DNA from: Acidimicrobiaceae bacterium
GTDB lineage: Bacteria > Actinomycetota > Acidimicrobiia > Acidimicrobiales > Aldehydirespiratoraceae
Direction: 5' to 3'
Assembly: GCA_016845585.1 (NCBI GenBank)
Contig: JAERSO010000018.1
Coordinates: 1 to 64,000 of the forward strand
Length of the DNA: 64,000 nucleotides
Below, piece after piece: positions 7,727 through 16,051 of this stretch. Under the pieces are notes generated by a model that saw only the letters and a list, made by a program, of their open reading frames with translations, was not told where the DNA came from and made no database searches. The translations under genes and the position numbers were made by a program. The stretch's first letter is position 1. Each line of letters begins with the position of its first letter.

Positions 7727-8375
7727 CCGCCACGACGGTCACACCCCCACGAGCGATCTCGTTCATCAGGCTGACGGTTCCCTTGGTGAGCTCCGGGTCG
7801 ATGGATGCGGTCGGCTCATCGAGGAGCACGATCTCGGGATCGTTGACGAGAGCGCGGGCGATGGCGACCCGTTGCTGTTCCCCGCCGGAGAGCTGGGCCG
7901 GTGGTTTGTCCCGGTGGCGAAGCATCCCGACGTCGTCAAGCGCCTTCAGCGCTCGATTCGTCGCCTCGCCCGGGGACCGTCGATGGACGAGTCGTTGGGC
8001 GACCACGACATTGGAGAGCACCGACATCTGTGGAAACAGGTTGAAGTTCTGGAAGACCATCCCCACCTGCCGGCGCACATGACCGAGCCGGTAGCGGTCC
8101 TCGTCCACCTCGGTGCCGAGTACCCGAATGTCGCCCGCATTGTGCGACTCGAGGCCGTTGATGCATCGCAGCAACGTCGACTTGCCCGCACCCGACGGTC
8201 CCACGACGACGACGACTTCACCGCGACGAATCGTGAGCGACACATCATCGAGGGCCACGAACGCGCCGTACCACTTCGTGACACCCCGGCACTCGATCAC
8301 CGGAGGGCCAAGCGAGATGCGTTTGGGTGGCCTGCCCACGCCATCCACTGAACCACGGCAAGGGCGATCTGTCAC
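7503..8375 (-). CDS. ABC transporter ATPase, polar amino acid type
   Basis: The 290-residue ATPase resembles GlnQ/HisP-type subunits: Walker A GPSGAGKSTLL, Q-loop VFQNFNLFPQMSVL, signature LSGGEQQRVAIARAL, Walker B EIVLLDEPTASIDPE and H-loop VTHEMGF. The N-terminal 25 residues before VIECRGVTKWYG and the C-terminal 30 residues are unusual additions. No permease or binding protein lies nearby, so it is an orphan ATPase. Translation starts at GTG 8375, 3 nt after the stop of the small membrane protein gene; a later start cannot be excluded. Confidence 0.9.
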   Translation of the reverse strand: MTDRPCRGSVDGVGRPPKRISLGPPVIECRGVTKWYGAFVALDDVSLTIRRGEVVVVVGPSGAGKSTLLRCINGLESHNAGDIRVLGTEVDEDRYRLGHVRRQVGMVFQNFNLFPQMSVLSNVVVAQRLVHRRSPGEATNRALKALDDVGMLRHRDKPPAQLSGGEQQRVAIARALVNDPEIVLLDEPTASIDPELTKGTVSLMNEIARGGVTVVAVTHEMGFARAVADRMIYLEGGRIVEEGHPVDMLFHAHDERTRRFLGAIRRVDLTDTGDDSPWAPPDPAPLADHT

Positions 8376-8378
8376 CCG

Positions 8379-8600
8379 TCAGTGGCCATTGCGGAGGATG
8401 CGGATCCAGTTCGAGAAGGGCCCGAGCACGAACAAGGTGATGGCTGTCCAGATCAGCGGTGACGCGTCCTCGGAGCCCCCGCCGTGGATCAGGCCGGCCG
8501 GCCAGACCACGTAGAGAGCGACAATCGAGGCCAGTTGCAGCCAGACGACGATCCATGCTCGTGCGACTTTGCGCACCACGTAGACCGCGAGCCCGATCAC
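8379..8600 (-). CDS. Small two-helix membrane protein
   Basis: The 73-residue product has two hydrophobic segments (about 15-38, WIVVWLQLASIVALYVVWPA, and about 48-62, LIWTAITLFVLGPF) separated by a Gly-rich loop. Its GTG start overlaps the stop of the broken TPR gene (GTGA), indicating coupled translation. No family recognised. It lies between a TPR protein with a membrane tail and an ABC ATPase and could be a membrane partner of either. Confidence 0.6.
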   Translation of the reverse strand: MIGLAVYVVRKVARAWIVVWLQLASIVALYVVWPAGLIHGGGSEDASPLIWTAITLFVLGPFSNWIRILRNGH

Positions 8601-9159
8601 AACCCGCTCCCGAAGACGATGTCCACGAAGGCCGCCACGAAGAAGGCCGGCACGAACAGTGCCCAGACGAGGTTGGCGAAGAACTCGCGAACGATCCCGT
8701 CGATCTCCGCTCGGTTGTCGGAGTCGGCGGGGTCGAGCACGATCACACTGCGGACCAACTCCAGTGCCGAGGCCAGGTCGCCGCGGCTCCGATTCAACCG
8801 TGAGAGATTGCTGCGGGCCGCAACAATGTCGGGATCGAGTTCAAGCGCTTTCCGGTAGGCGCTGGCCCCAATCGTCCCAGTCTTCTCGCGTCGCCGCGAT
8901 GCGGCCGAGCGTCACCCAGTTCTCCGCCTCGTCCGGATCGAGTTCGGTCGCTCGGCGGGCCGCGCCCTCTGCAGCGGCATAGCGCGACTTTCGGCGAGAG
9001 GAAACCAGGTGTGCCTCGGTCAGCATGCGCTGTGCTTCCGCATCGGCAGGGTCGATTGATGTTGCGGCCAAGGCGTGCTCGAGTGCTGCGGGTGTGCCGG
9101 CCCACTGGGACGGCGTCCAGCCGATCGATGTCCACGTCGAACTCGACGTGGAGGGTCAC
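8597..9159 (-). pseudogene. Frameshifted TPR protein with a C-terminal membrane anchor
   Basis: Three frames must be joined to give one sensible protein. From GTG 9159: VTLHVEFDVDIDRLDAVPVG. Then, in a second frame, AGTPAALEHALAATSIDPAD and RRATELDPDEAENWVTLGRI (TPR helices), ending at DWDDWG. Then, after a shift at the run complementary to CCCC 8866-8869, SAYRKALELDPDIVAARSNL, a further TPR, and a hydrophobic tail FANLVWALFVPAFFVAAFVD. TPR arrays mediate protein contacts; the tail suggests a cytosolic TPR domain tethered to the membrane. The second shift sits at a G run, so sequencing error is as likely as true decay. A segment reading GDPTGSLVFATSTTYAEEH upstream of 9159, in the first frame, may belong to it. 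Confidence 0.55.
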
Positions 9160-9257
9160 TCCGCCTCCGAACGCCGAGGAGTGTTCTTCGGCGTATGTGG
9201 TTGAGGTAGCGAAGACGAGTGACCCGGTCGGGTCACCAGCAGGCAGCGCAGACGGGT

Positions 9258-10430
9258 TCAGACCGCCTGCGCCGCGTCGAGCACCCGCAGGAAGTTGCGG
9301 CCCCAGATCTTGTCGATCGCACCCTCGTCATAGCCGCGCAACAACAAGGCGTTGGTGACGTTGGGGGCATGGTGGGCTTCGTTGAACCCGGGCATCCCGG
9401 CCCCGTGATTGAAATCGGTGCCGATTCCGACATGCTCGACGCCGACCCGGTCCACGAGGTAGTCGACGTGATCGATCATGTCGTCGAGATTGCCGGGGCC
9501 GAGGAGCGCGGTGATGGCCTCGAGGAACGCCTGTTGCGCGGCGAGATCCGTCATCTCCCAGTAGAGCTCGTACGGGTAGAGCCCTTCCTCGGGTAGACCG
9601 GCGGCCGCTCGGGTGGAGCGGATGTCGGCGACCAGCTGTTCGTCCGCTGAGTCCCACAGGTAGGCCCTGAAGGGGGACACGTGGATGACGCCGCCTCCGG
9701 CGGCGATGCGACCGATCTCCTCATCACTGAGGTTGCGACTGACGTCGCAGAGCGCCTTCACGTTGGAGTGGCTGGCAATGACCGGTTTGTCGAGCAGGTC
9801 CAGTGTCTGTAGACACGCGTCGCGGGACAACTGGGAGACGTCGACGAGGCCACCCATCGCCGTGATGAGTCCGAGTGCCTCTCGCCCCAATGCCGACAAG
9901 CCCCCGTGCAGCTCGGTCGGCTCGCGCTCGCCGGTCGTCGCGTCGAAGTTCAGGCGTGAGGAGTCGGCGCACTCCGTGTGGCCGATGTGCGTCAGCGCAT
10001 AGATGCGGGTGCCGGCCGCGTGGAAGGCGGCGAGGGCGTCGAGGTCCGTGCCGATGATCTGGGTGTTCTGGAAGCCGAGGACGATCGCCCGCTTGCCATC
10101 GGACTTGGCGTCATCGATGTCGGCACTGGTTCGAGCGAGAACGAGGTCGTTGGCCGGGTCCGCCACCATCTCGGCGACGGTGTGAAGCTTGCGGTCGGCC
10201 TGGCGACGGGCCTTGGCATAGGCGTGATCGGCGCGTGGCCCGGGGCCCACGGCGATCGCCAGGACGACCGCATCGACGCCACCGGCGGCCAACTTGTCGG
10301 GCGCCACCTTTGATCGGCCGTCCTCGCCGACGTAAGGACCTTCGTGGCCGGCGACCACGATGTCGGCGTGCGCGTCGATCACCATCGATCGAGCATGGAC
10401 ATCGGCGGCATCGGGATGGGTTTCGCGCAT
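9258..10430 (-). CDS. Membrane dipeptidase, peptidase family M19
   Basis: The 390-residue enzyme matches renal-dipeptidase-type M19 metallopeptidases, which hydrolyse dipeptides (including D-residue dipeptides) with two zinc ions. Metal-ligand motifs seen: VIDAHAD (HxD, about residues 18-22), the bridging Glu region, KPVIASHSNVKAL (His), and a C-terminal VGIGTDFNHGAGMPG. No signal peptide is present, so it is likely cytosolic. It is the first gene of a minus-strand run including the TPR remnant, the small membrane protein and the ABC ATPase. Start ATG 10430. Confidence 0.92.
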   Translation of the reverse strand: MRETHPDAADVHARSMVIDAHADIVVAGHEGPYVGEDGRSKVAPDKLAAGGVDAVVLAIAVGPGPRADHAYAKARRQADRKLHTVAEMVADPANDLVLARTSADIDDAKSDGKRAIVLGFQNTQIIGTDLDALAAFHAAGTRIYALTHIGHTECADSSRLNFDATTGEREPTELHGGLSALGREALGLITAMGGLVDVSQLSRDACLQTLDLLDKPVIASHSNVKALCDVSRNLSDEEIGRIAAGGGVIHVSPFRAYLWDSADEQLVADIRSTRAAAGLPEEGLYPYELYWEMTDLAAQQAFLEAITALLGPGNLDDMIDHVDYLVDRVGVEHVGIGTDFNHGAGMPGFNEAHHAPNVTNALLLRGYDEGAIDKIWGRNFLRVLDAAQAV

Positions 10431-10522
10431 CGGTGGCCGAAGGGTAGTTCGGGCTCCTCTCCATTGGGCCTACAGCCCGGCCACGTGGCACGATGTCTGC
10501 CGTTCCCGACGGAGGATGATCC

Positions 10523-11860
10523 ATGCCCACCGGTCTCAAAAGCTCGCCTGACGATTTCGATCTGCGGATGTCAGAGGAGGCACGTCCCTTCTACGACAAG
10601 GTCGTCAACTTCCTCGAAACGGTTGTGGACCCGATGCAGAAGGAGTTCCACCGCATCGGCGCCAACCGCCCCGACCGTTGGCAGTACCTGCCCGAGCAAC
10701 TCGAGTTGCTGGAGGGTGCGAAGAACAAGGCCAAGGAGCAGGGTCTCTGGAACTTCTTCCTTCCCGAGACGGGCCAGGGTCTCAGCAACCTGGACTACGC
10801 CTACCTCGCCACCGAGCTCGGCAAGTACCCACTCGGCTCGGAGTCGCTCAACTGCTCCGCACCCGACACCGGCAACATGGAAGTGCTCGAGCGTGTCGGT
10901 ACCGAAGCGCAGAAGGAGAAGTGGCTCAAGCCGCTCCTGAACGGCGAGATTCGCTCCGCCTATGTGATGACCGAGCCCGGCCTGCCGTCATCGGACGCGA
11001 AGAACATCCGCTGCCAGGCCATCAAGGATGGCGATGAATACGTGCTCAACGGCGAGAAGTACTTCGCCTCCGGCGCCGGCGACCCCCGCTGCGAGATCTT
11101 CATCGTGATGGTGCAGACCAACCCCGACGGGCCGCCGCACCGCAAGCAGTCACAGATCCTCGTTCCCAAGCATCACCCCGGCGTCGAGGTCCTCGGCCCG
11201 ATGCACGTGTTCGGCAACGACGACGCGCCGCACGGTCACATGCACATCCGCTTCACCGACTGCCGTGTCCCGGCGGAGAATATCCTCCTCGGTGAGGGTC
11301 GCGGTTTCGAGATCTCACAGCTGCGCCTCGGCCCCGGTCGAATCCATCACTGCATGCGCTCGATCGGTGCGGCGGAAAAGGCCCTCGATCTGATGGTCAA
11401 GCGCGGCCTCACCCGCGAGGCATTCGGTCGACCCATCGCCCGCCTCGGCGGCAACATGGAGATCATCGCCCGGGCTCGCATCGAGATCGAGTCGATGCGA
11501 ATGATGGTGCTGCGGGCCGCCAAGGCCATGGACACCCTCGGCAACGCCGAAGCCCGTGTGTGGATCTCCGGCATCAAGGCACTCGTGCCCGAGCGGGTCT
11601 GCAAGATCGTCGACCAGGCGATCCAGATGCACGGCGCCACGGGCGTCACCCAGTGGACGCCGCTGGCGCAGATGTACCACAGCCAGCGCACCCTCCGTCT
11701 CGCCGATGGCCCCGACGAGGTCCACTGGATGGTCGTCGGCCGCGCCGAGCTCGGATCCTACGACGGCTACGACGTGCCGTCCGAGCCCAACTCGTACGCG
11801 CCGAGGGAACTCAGCGAGATGTGGGAAGAAGACCACAGCTTCAACTTCACCGGCCCCTGA
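10523..11860 (+). CDS. Acyl-CoA dehydrogenase
   Basis: The 445-residue flavoprotein shows the acyl-CoA dehydrogenase fold: YVMTEPGLPSSDAKNIRC in the middle FAD/substrate domain, VNGEKYFASGAG-like strand, GPGRIHHCMRSIGAAEKALD, AFGRPIARLGGNMEIIA and the C-terminal QMHGATGVTQWTPLAQMYHS. It resembles the long ACAD10/11-like branch found in sterol- and branched-chain-degrading actinobacteria. The catalytic base could be the Glu of DGPDEVHWMVVG, but this needs alignment. It is monocistronic, facing the dehydrogenase-like gene at 11945-12970, with a hairpin between them. Confidence 0.93.
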   Translation: MPTGLKSSPDDFDLRMSEEARPFYDKVVNFLETVVDPMQKEFHRIGANRPDRWQYLPEQLELLEGAKNKAKEQGLWNFFLPETGQGLSNLDYAYLATELGKYPLGSESLNCSAPDTGNMEVLERVGTEAQKEKWLKPLLNGEIRSAYVMTEPGLPSSDAKNIRCQAIKDGDEYVLNGEKYFASGAGDPRCEIFIVMVQTNPDGPPHRKQSQILVPKHHPGVEVLGPMHVFGNDDAPHGHMHIRFTDCRVPAENILLGEGRGFEISQLRLGPGRIHHCMRSIGAAEKALDLMVKRGLTREAFGRPIARLGGNMEIIARARIEIESMRMMVLRAAKAMDTLGNAEARVWISGIKALVPERVCKIVDQAIQMHGATGVTQWTPLAQMYHSQRTLRLADGPDEVHWMVVGRAELGSYDGYDVPSEPNSYAPRELSEMWEEDHSFNFTGP

Positions 11861-11893
11861 TCCCGTCCGCGATCTCCAACCCACCGCGTTTTT

Positions 11894-11930
11894 GACCGGA
11901 TTCTGGTTCTCTCAGAGCCAGGATCCGGTC
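11894..11930. terminator. Hairpin between convergent genes
   Basis: GACCGGAT and ATCCGGTC pair as outer arms, and CTGG/CCAG extend the stem with a one-base mismatch each side; the loop is about 11 nt. It lies between the stops at 11860 and 11945. No U-tract follows on either strand (the T run precedes it on +), so it may work as a bidirectional structure-only terminator. Confidence 0.5.
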
Positions 11931-11944
11931 GAGAACTTGCGGGG

Positions 11945-12970
11945 CTAGGGGGCCAGTGGGCGGCCGAAGGGGAGTGTCTCCTGCCAGGTCGACAGGAAGT
12001 CCTCCGCGTCATAGCAGGCGGCCAGCAATGGGCCGTCCTCGTGTGAGGCGTAGCCCGCAGAGAGATCGCCCAGGTCTTCGGTGACGCCGGCGAGGATCGC
12101 CTCGTCGGTGCGGTTCGTGTCGCCCCAGAGCGCGAGCGTCGAGCCCGCGAGGGCGACGAAGTCGGCAGGGGCAGGCACACCGGCGCTACGTAGGACCGCG
12201 AGCCCGCGAGCGGTGAGCGGGAGCCGACCGCACGGAACCACGGCTGCGGTTTCGCTGAGCTGGGCGGCCACGGTGTGATCGATCACCCCCATCTTGGAAC
12301 CGGCGAAGAACACATCGGCTCCACTGTCGAAGATGGCTTTGGCATGCCCGACTTCACCGAAGTCGTTCACCAGGTCGACGCCGAGCTCTCCCCATGAGGC
12401 AGCCAGCACCGGGGCCGGGAATCCCGAGGCACTCGTGACCGTGCCGGTGCCGGTCGAGATGGCGGTGACCTTGGCGCCGCGGTCGATCAGTGCCGTCGCG
12501 AGCGCGGCGCCATTCGCATCGAAACCTTCGATGGCGATGCTGCGACCGTCGAGCGAGCCCAGGGTCTTCTCCGCCACGACGGCCGCGCCGAGACCTTCAC
12601 AGCGATCGGCGAACGCGCCGAGGCGAGCGGTGTCGCGCTGGTCGGTGGCGGCGAGAGCCGCGAGATCGTCGGGACTGACACCCTTGGCCGCGTCGGGGAG
12701 ATAGATGCCCGACGCAACGAGATCAGCAGCCTCTGAGACGAATGCCTCGATGGCCGTACTGCGATCGGGTCCATCGGCGGAGATGCCGGCGGACGCACCG
12801 CCGCGGGCCATGCCGAGCACGGCATAGGTGTACGTCTGCGAGCGAGCGAGATCCTTCGCCCCGCCTTGCAGAACCTTCTTCGCCCAGCGCGCCGGCCCCG
12901 ACGATGCTTCGGCACCGTCGAGGTCAATCGCGATGAACGCTTCAGTGGAGCTGAACTTGTGGATCCGCAC
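11945..12970 (-). CDS. Glu/Leu/Phe/Val dehydrogenase-like protein, probably not a normal dehydrogenase
   Basis: The 341-residue protein follows the ELFV dehydrogenase plan: an N-terminal domain with ARWAKKVL...ARSQTYTYAVLG and MARGGASAGI, then a Rossmann domain starting LDGRSIAIEGFDANGAALATALI...GAKVTAIS. In true family members the first Gly-rich motif is GGAKGGI, whose Lys binds the substrate carboxylate; here it is GGASAGI. The family assignment is by motif and order only. It starts (GTG) 14 nt after the ferredoxin gene in a P450-ferredoxin operon, so it may be a redox partner or accessory protein. Its function is unknown. Confidence 0.6.
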   Translation of the reverse strand: MRIHKFSSTEAFIAIDLDGAEASSGPARWAKKVLQGGAKDLARSQTYTYAVLGMARGGASAGISADGPDRSTAIEAFVSEAADLVASGIYLPDAAKGVSPDDLAALAATDQRDTARLGAFADRCEGLGAAVVAEKTLGSLDGRSIAIEGFDANGAALATALIDRGAKVTAISTGTGTVTSASGFPAPVLAASWGELGVDLVNDFGEVGHAKAIFDSGADVFFAGSKMGVIDHTVAAQLSETAAVVPCGRLPLTARGLAVLRSAGVPAPADFVALAGSTLALWGDTNRTDEAILAGVTEDLGDLSAGYASHEDGPLLAACYDAEDFLSTWQETLPFGRPLAP

Positions 12971-12984
12971 GAGTCGCGCGGTCC

Positions 12985-13179
12985 CTAGTCCTCGACTTCG
13001 ATGGCGAACTCGGGGCAGTTGTCCGCAGCGAGTCGAGCCTTTTCTTCGAGCTCGGCCGGGACGTCGCCCTCGACGAGGAGGATCGCATAGCCCTCATCGT
13101 CGGTGTCGAACAGCTCCGGGGCGAGCATGTAGCAGCGGTTGTGGCCTTGGCAGGCGGAACGGTCGTACTTGATCTTCAC
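12985..13179 (-). CDS. P450-type ferredoxin with CxxHxxC motif
   Basis: From GTG 13179 the product has 64 residues: VKIKYDRSACQGHNRC, a central acidic stretch, and AADNCPEFAIEVED at the end. The Cys pattern (C10-x2-H13-x2-C16 ... C55-P) is that of single-cluster actinobacterial ferredoxins in which a His replaces one usual ligand; those are encoded beside P450 genes and donate electrons to them. A longer open frame to 13371 is antisense to the P450 and was not used. It lies 34 nt downstream of the P450 stop and starts after a weak AAGG site. Confidence 0.9.
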   Translation of the reverse strand: MKIKYDRSACQGHNRCYMLAPELFDTDDEGYAILLVEGDVPAELEEKARLAADNCPEFAIEVED

Positions 13180-13213
13180 GGTGGGAACCTTAGGCCAGAC
13201 GGCGGCTGAGGAC

Positions 13214-14419
13214 TCAGCTCGGAAAGCGAATGGGCAGTTGGCGAGGTCCGCGGACCTGGCCACTGGACCAGGTGACCGCGCCGGGGTCGGCCAGTTCGAA
13301 GTCGGGGAACGCGGCCATCCACTCCTCCATGCCGATGCGGAGTTCAAGCCGAGCGAGGTTGGACCCCACACAGCGATGGATGCCGAGGCCGAATGCGGTG
13401 TGGCGGTTGCGGGCCCGATCGATCACGAACTCGTCAGCGCGCTCGAACGCCTCGGGATCACGGTTGGCGGACGGGAAGGGGAGGAGTGCCCAATCGCCGG
13501 CCTTCATCGGACATCCGCCGAGCTCGGTGTCTTCGGCGATGAGCCGGGCCATCGTGACCGGCGCGTAGAAACGGAGGATCTCTTCGAGCGCGAAGGATTG
13601 GACGTCGGGCTCGCTCGTCCAGCGCGCACGGTCGGCCGGCGTCTTCGCCATGTGCCACAGCCCGGCGCCGATGGCGGACCAGGTGGTGTCGATGCCGGCG
13701 ATGATCAGAAGGCCGATCGTGCCGCGCACGTGCTCGTCGAGCAGCGGCATGCCATCGATGTCGGCCTGGCAGAGAAAGCTCACCAGGTCGTCGCCCAGGT
13801 CGTTGCGGCGTTCGGCGATGGCGTTGTCGAGGTAGAAGTCGATCGTGTCCTCGTACTCGCGCGGCACGTCGGGGGCCTCGAGGGCGTCATGGATGAACTT
13901 GCGGAAGAGTGTGCCGTCCTCACGCGGAAGGTCGAGCATGTCGGCCATGACATCCACCGGGATGTGTTGGCTGTAGTTGGCGGCGACGTCGATAGTGGTC
14001 TCGCCGGCATCGATCTTCGCCTTGACGTCGGCGATCAATCGGCGACACGTCTCCCGCACGATCGGCTCCCAGGCGTCGATCGCCTTCGGGGAGAAGAACT
14101 TCAACATGATCCCGCGTGCAATCGAGTGGAACGGCGGATCGCTGGTGATCGGCGGTGCGTATCCCATCGGCGCCGGGATGTCGGGTCGTTCCTCGGTGAC
14201 CACCACACCTTGTGAGGAGAAGTGCTCGACGTCCTTGGAGATCGCGGCGATGTCGTCGTAGCGAGTGGGGAACCATGCGCCGCCGTAGCGATCGGTGTGC
14301 GCGATCGGACAACTACTGCGGAGGTCGTCCCAGATCTCCGTGGCGTTCGCCGCGTAGTCGGGGTGTTGATGGTCGAAATCGGTGGCCCAATCGGCCACCG
14401 CCGGCCGCGCGTCGGTCAT
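13214..14419 (-). CDS. Cytochrome P450 of a P450-ferredoxin operon
   Basis: The 401-residue P450 has the I-helix motif IIAGIDTTWSAIG, K-helix EEILRFYAPV (ExxR) and haem loop AFGLGIHRCVGSNLARLE with proximal Cys about 350. Length and layout are those of soluble class I bacterial P450s. It is followed on the same strand by its probable electron donor ferredoxin and by the ELFV-like gene, forming a three-gene operon. The substrate is not evident. It differs clearly from the P450 at 3437-4699 in its access-channel segments, so the two are not recent duplicates. Confidence 0.94.
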   Translation of the reverse strand: MTDARPAVADWATDFDHQHPDYAANATEIWDDLRSSCPIAHTDRYGGAWFPTRYDDIAAISKDVEHFSSQGVVVTEERPDIPAPMGYAPPITSDPPFHSIARGIMLKFFSPKAIDAWEPIVRETCRRLIADVKAKIDAGETTIDVAANYSQHIPVDVMADMLDLPREDGTLFRKFIHDALEAPDVPREYEDTIDFYLDNAIAERRNDLGDDLVSFLCQADIDGMPLLDEHVRGTIGLLIIAGIDTTWSAIGAGLWHMAKTPADRARWTSEPDVQSFALEEILRFYAPVTMARLIAEDTELGGCPMKAGDWALLPFPSANRDPEAFERADEFVIDRARNRHTAFGLGIHRCVGSNLARLELRIGMEEWMAAFPDFELADPGAVTWSSGQVRGPRQLPIRFPS

Positions 14420-14474
14420 TGGCTGCTCCCAGGAAGGATTACGGCGTAAGCCTAGACCGGCGTGTGCCGCCGCG

Positions 14475-15119
14475 TCAGGCAGGCGGGGTGATGACGATGT
14501 GGCCGGGTGCCGGCTCGAACCGGGATCGGACGGCCACGGTGTCGGCGTTGTGAACCAACTCGATCGCGGCGCCGACCACTCTGACCTGTACCTCGATGGT
14601 CGGGTCGGTCAGTCCGAAGTCCTCGCCGGGCATGACCAGCGTGATCATCTCGCCGTTGACACTGCGGAACTGGGCGTCGACGAGGGGACCGAGAGGATCG
14701 CTCGAGATGGAACCTGTTGCAGTCTCCTGCCACGAACCGTCGGTCGGCTTGGTCCACACCCTGCCGTCGAACGCGATCACGTCGAGCTGTGACTCCTCCG
14801 TGACGATCCGGAAGCTCGAGTCGCCGTTGATGTTCGCTCCGGTGAGGCTCGTGACCACGACACCGCCGACCTCCACCCGGGTGTCGAAGGCGTAGGCGTC
14901 GCGAAGGTTGACGAGGACCTGGTCGAGTTGCTCGATCACCTCGTCGTCTGAGACTCCATCGATCGGCGATGGGCTCTCGGACTCTGAGAGTTCGGTTTCG
15001 CCGGTGGCGGAAGCATCGGCGCCGGTCGCCTCCGGTGCACTGGCGTCACCGTCGGACGAACAGGCGCTCAGCCCGAGCAGCAGCGCCACGACGGTGGCGA
15101 CTACCCGTCGTGAGCGCAT
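14475..15119 (-). CDS. LprG/LppX-like lipoprotein
   Basis: The 214-residue precursor begins with an Arg-rich signal peptide and lipobox (VALLLGLSAC, Cys about 20). A Ser/Ala/Glu linker follows, then a beta-rich domain (VEVGGVVVTSLTGANINGDS, MITLVMPGEDFGLTDPTI) with the general pattern of actinobacterial LppX/LprA/F/G lipoproteins, which carry lipids across the cell envelope. The match is weak and based on layout. It follows the Asp/His-tailed exported protein with a 3-nt gap, so the two are almost certainly co-transcribed. Confidence 0.65.
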   Translation of the reverse strand: MRSRRVVATVVALLLGLSACSSDGDASAPEATGADASATGETELSESESPSPIDGVSDDEVIEQLDQVLVNLRDAYAFDTRVEVGGVVVTSLTGANINGDSSFRIVTEESQLDVIAFDGRVWTKPTDGSWQETATGSISSDPLGPLVDAQFRSVNGEMITLVMPGEDFGLTDPTIEVQVRVVGAAIELVHNADTVAVRSRFEPAPGHIVITPPA

Positions 15120-15122
15120 CGA

Positions 15123-15920
15123 TCAGTCGTCATCGTGATCGTCGTCGTCGTGATCGTCGTCGTCGTCATCGTCGTCGTCATGATCGTCGTCATCGTCATG
15201 ATCGTCATGATCGTCGTCGTCGTCGTCTTCTTTGTCGTCGTGCTCGCCACCGTTCGGATACGCCAGGTCGATCTCGAACTCGACTTCGCCATCCTCGTAT
15301 TCGACCGAGATCACCAGGTCGACGTAGTCCTCGCCGGACCAGAACATGATGGCCTGGCGGACGAACCACTCCCCCTCGTCGGCTTCTGCGACATGGGTCT
15401 GCGGCTGGGCCACCGGGGCACCGACCGTCTGCTCGCCTCCGATGTAGGTGATCGTTGGGCCGCCATCGGGGCCGACCCCGATGGCGAACGTGGCCGAAAC
15501 CGGTCCACCGAGGACATCGCCTGACCAGGTGTAATCGCCAACAATCGCTGCGAGGTCGACACCCTCGATCTCGGTCTCGCCGACCTGCACGACTCCCGCT
15601 CTCACGGTGGCTTCCACCTCGACCTCGACGCCGGTCTCGGTGTTCATGATGTGCACTTCGAAGCCGCCGTGGTCCTCCTTGATCTGCACGTCATACCCGA
15701 CGGGATCGTTGCCATGGGCGTCGGTCACCACCGCGCTGTCGAAGCCGCCGTCGGCATCGACGGCCACATTGATCACGAGGTCGGTGCCGAAGACGGGGAC
15801 CACGACCTCCGTTGGCGCGAGCGGATCCTCCGCGGGAGCTTCCTCGGCCGTCGCGGCACTGACGCTGAGTGCGAAGGCGGTGGCGAAGATGGCGAGCAGG
15901 GCGGTGAACTTCGTGCGCAT
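15123..15920 (-). CDS. Secreted protein with a 39-residue Asp/His tail
   Basis: The 265-residue precursor has a signal peptide (FTALLAIFATAFALSVSA, cleavage near ATA-EE) and two beta-rich stretches, and it ends in a tail of 31 Asp, 6 His, 1 Glu and 1 Lys after YPNGGE. I do not recognise the fold. Poly-Asp/His tails bind divalent metals (Ca, Zn, Ni) in several unrelated exported proteins, so a metal buffer or chaperone role at the cell surface is a reasonable but untested idea. It heads an operon with the lipoprotein gene. Confidence 0.75.
   Translation of the reverse strand: MRTKFTALLAIFATAFALSVSAATAEEAPAEDPLAPTEVVVPVFGTDLVINVAVDADGGFDSAVVTDAHGNDPVGYDVQIKEDHGGFEVHIMNTETGVEVEVEATVRAGVVQVGETEIEGVDLAAIVGDYTWSGDVLGGPVSATFAIGVGPDGGPTITYIGGEQTVGAPVAQPQTHVAEADEGEWFVRQAIMFWSGEDYVDLVISVEYEDGEVEFEIDLAYPNGGEHDDKEDDDDDDHDDHDDDDDHDDDDDDDDDHDDDDHDDD
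15126..15242 (-). repeat. Low-complexity GAC/CAC codon tract
   Basis: The tract encodes the Asp/His tail of the neighbouring protein. It is almost purely GAC, GAT, CAC and CAT codons with irregular spacing of His, a place where replication slippage could vary tail length between strains. Confidence 0.8.
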
Positions 15921-16023
15921 TGGGCGTCCTTGGGGGTACTTGGAGCGTGCAACTAGTGCACGCCGCAGACCCCGGAGGAGGTTTGGTCACAGATTGTGTT
16001 CACCGGATCGCAATCTGGGAGCA

Positions 16024-16040
16024 GGCGGTGATGCACCGCC
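16024..16040. terminator. Short perfect hairpin downstream of the 16052 gene
   Basis: GGCGGTG and CACCGCC are separated by ATG. It lies 12 nt past the stop of the membrane-anchored protein gene on the minus strand. No T-run follows, so the terminator reading is tentative. Confidence 0.35.
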
Positions 16041-16051
16041 GTCAGGTGGGA

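Noticed and set aside
13139-14215. 358-codon open frame on + opposite the second P450
   Set aside because: Antisense artefact of a high-GC gene.
15135-15524. Val/Ile-rich open frame on + opposite the Asp/His tail, resembling a membrane segment
   Set aside because: Antisense of GAC/CAC codons; no start region or homology signal.
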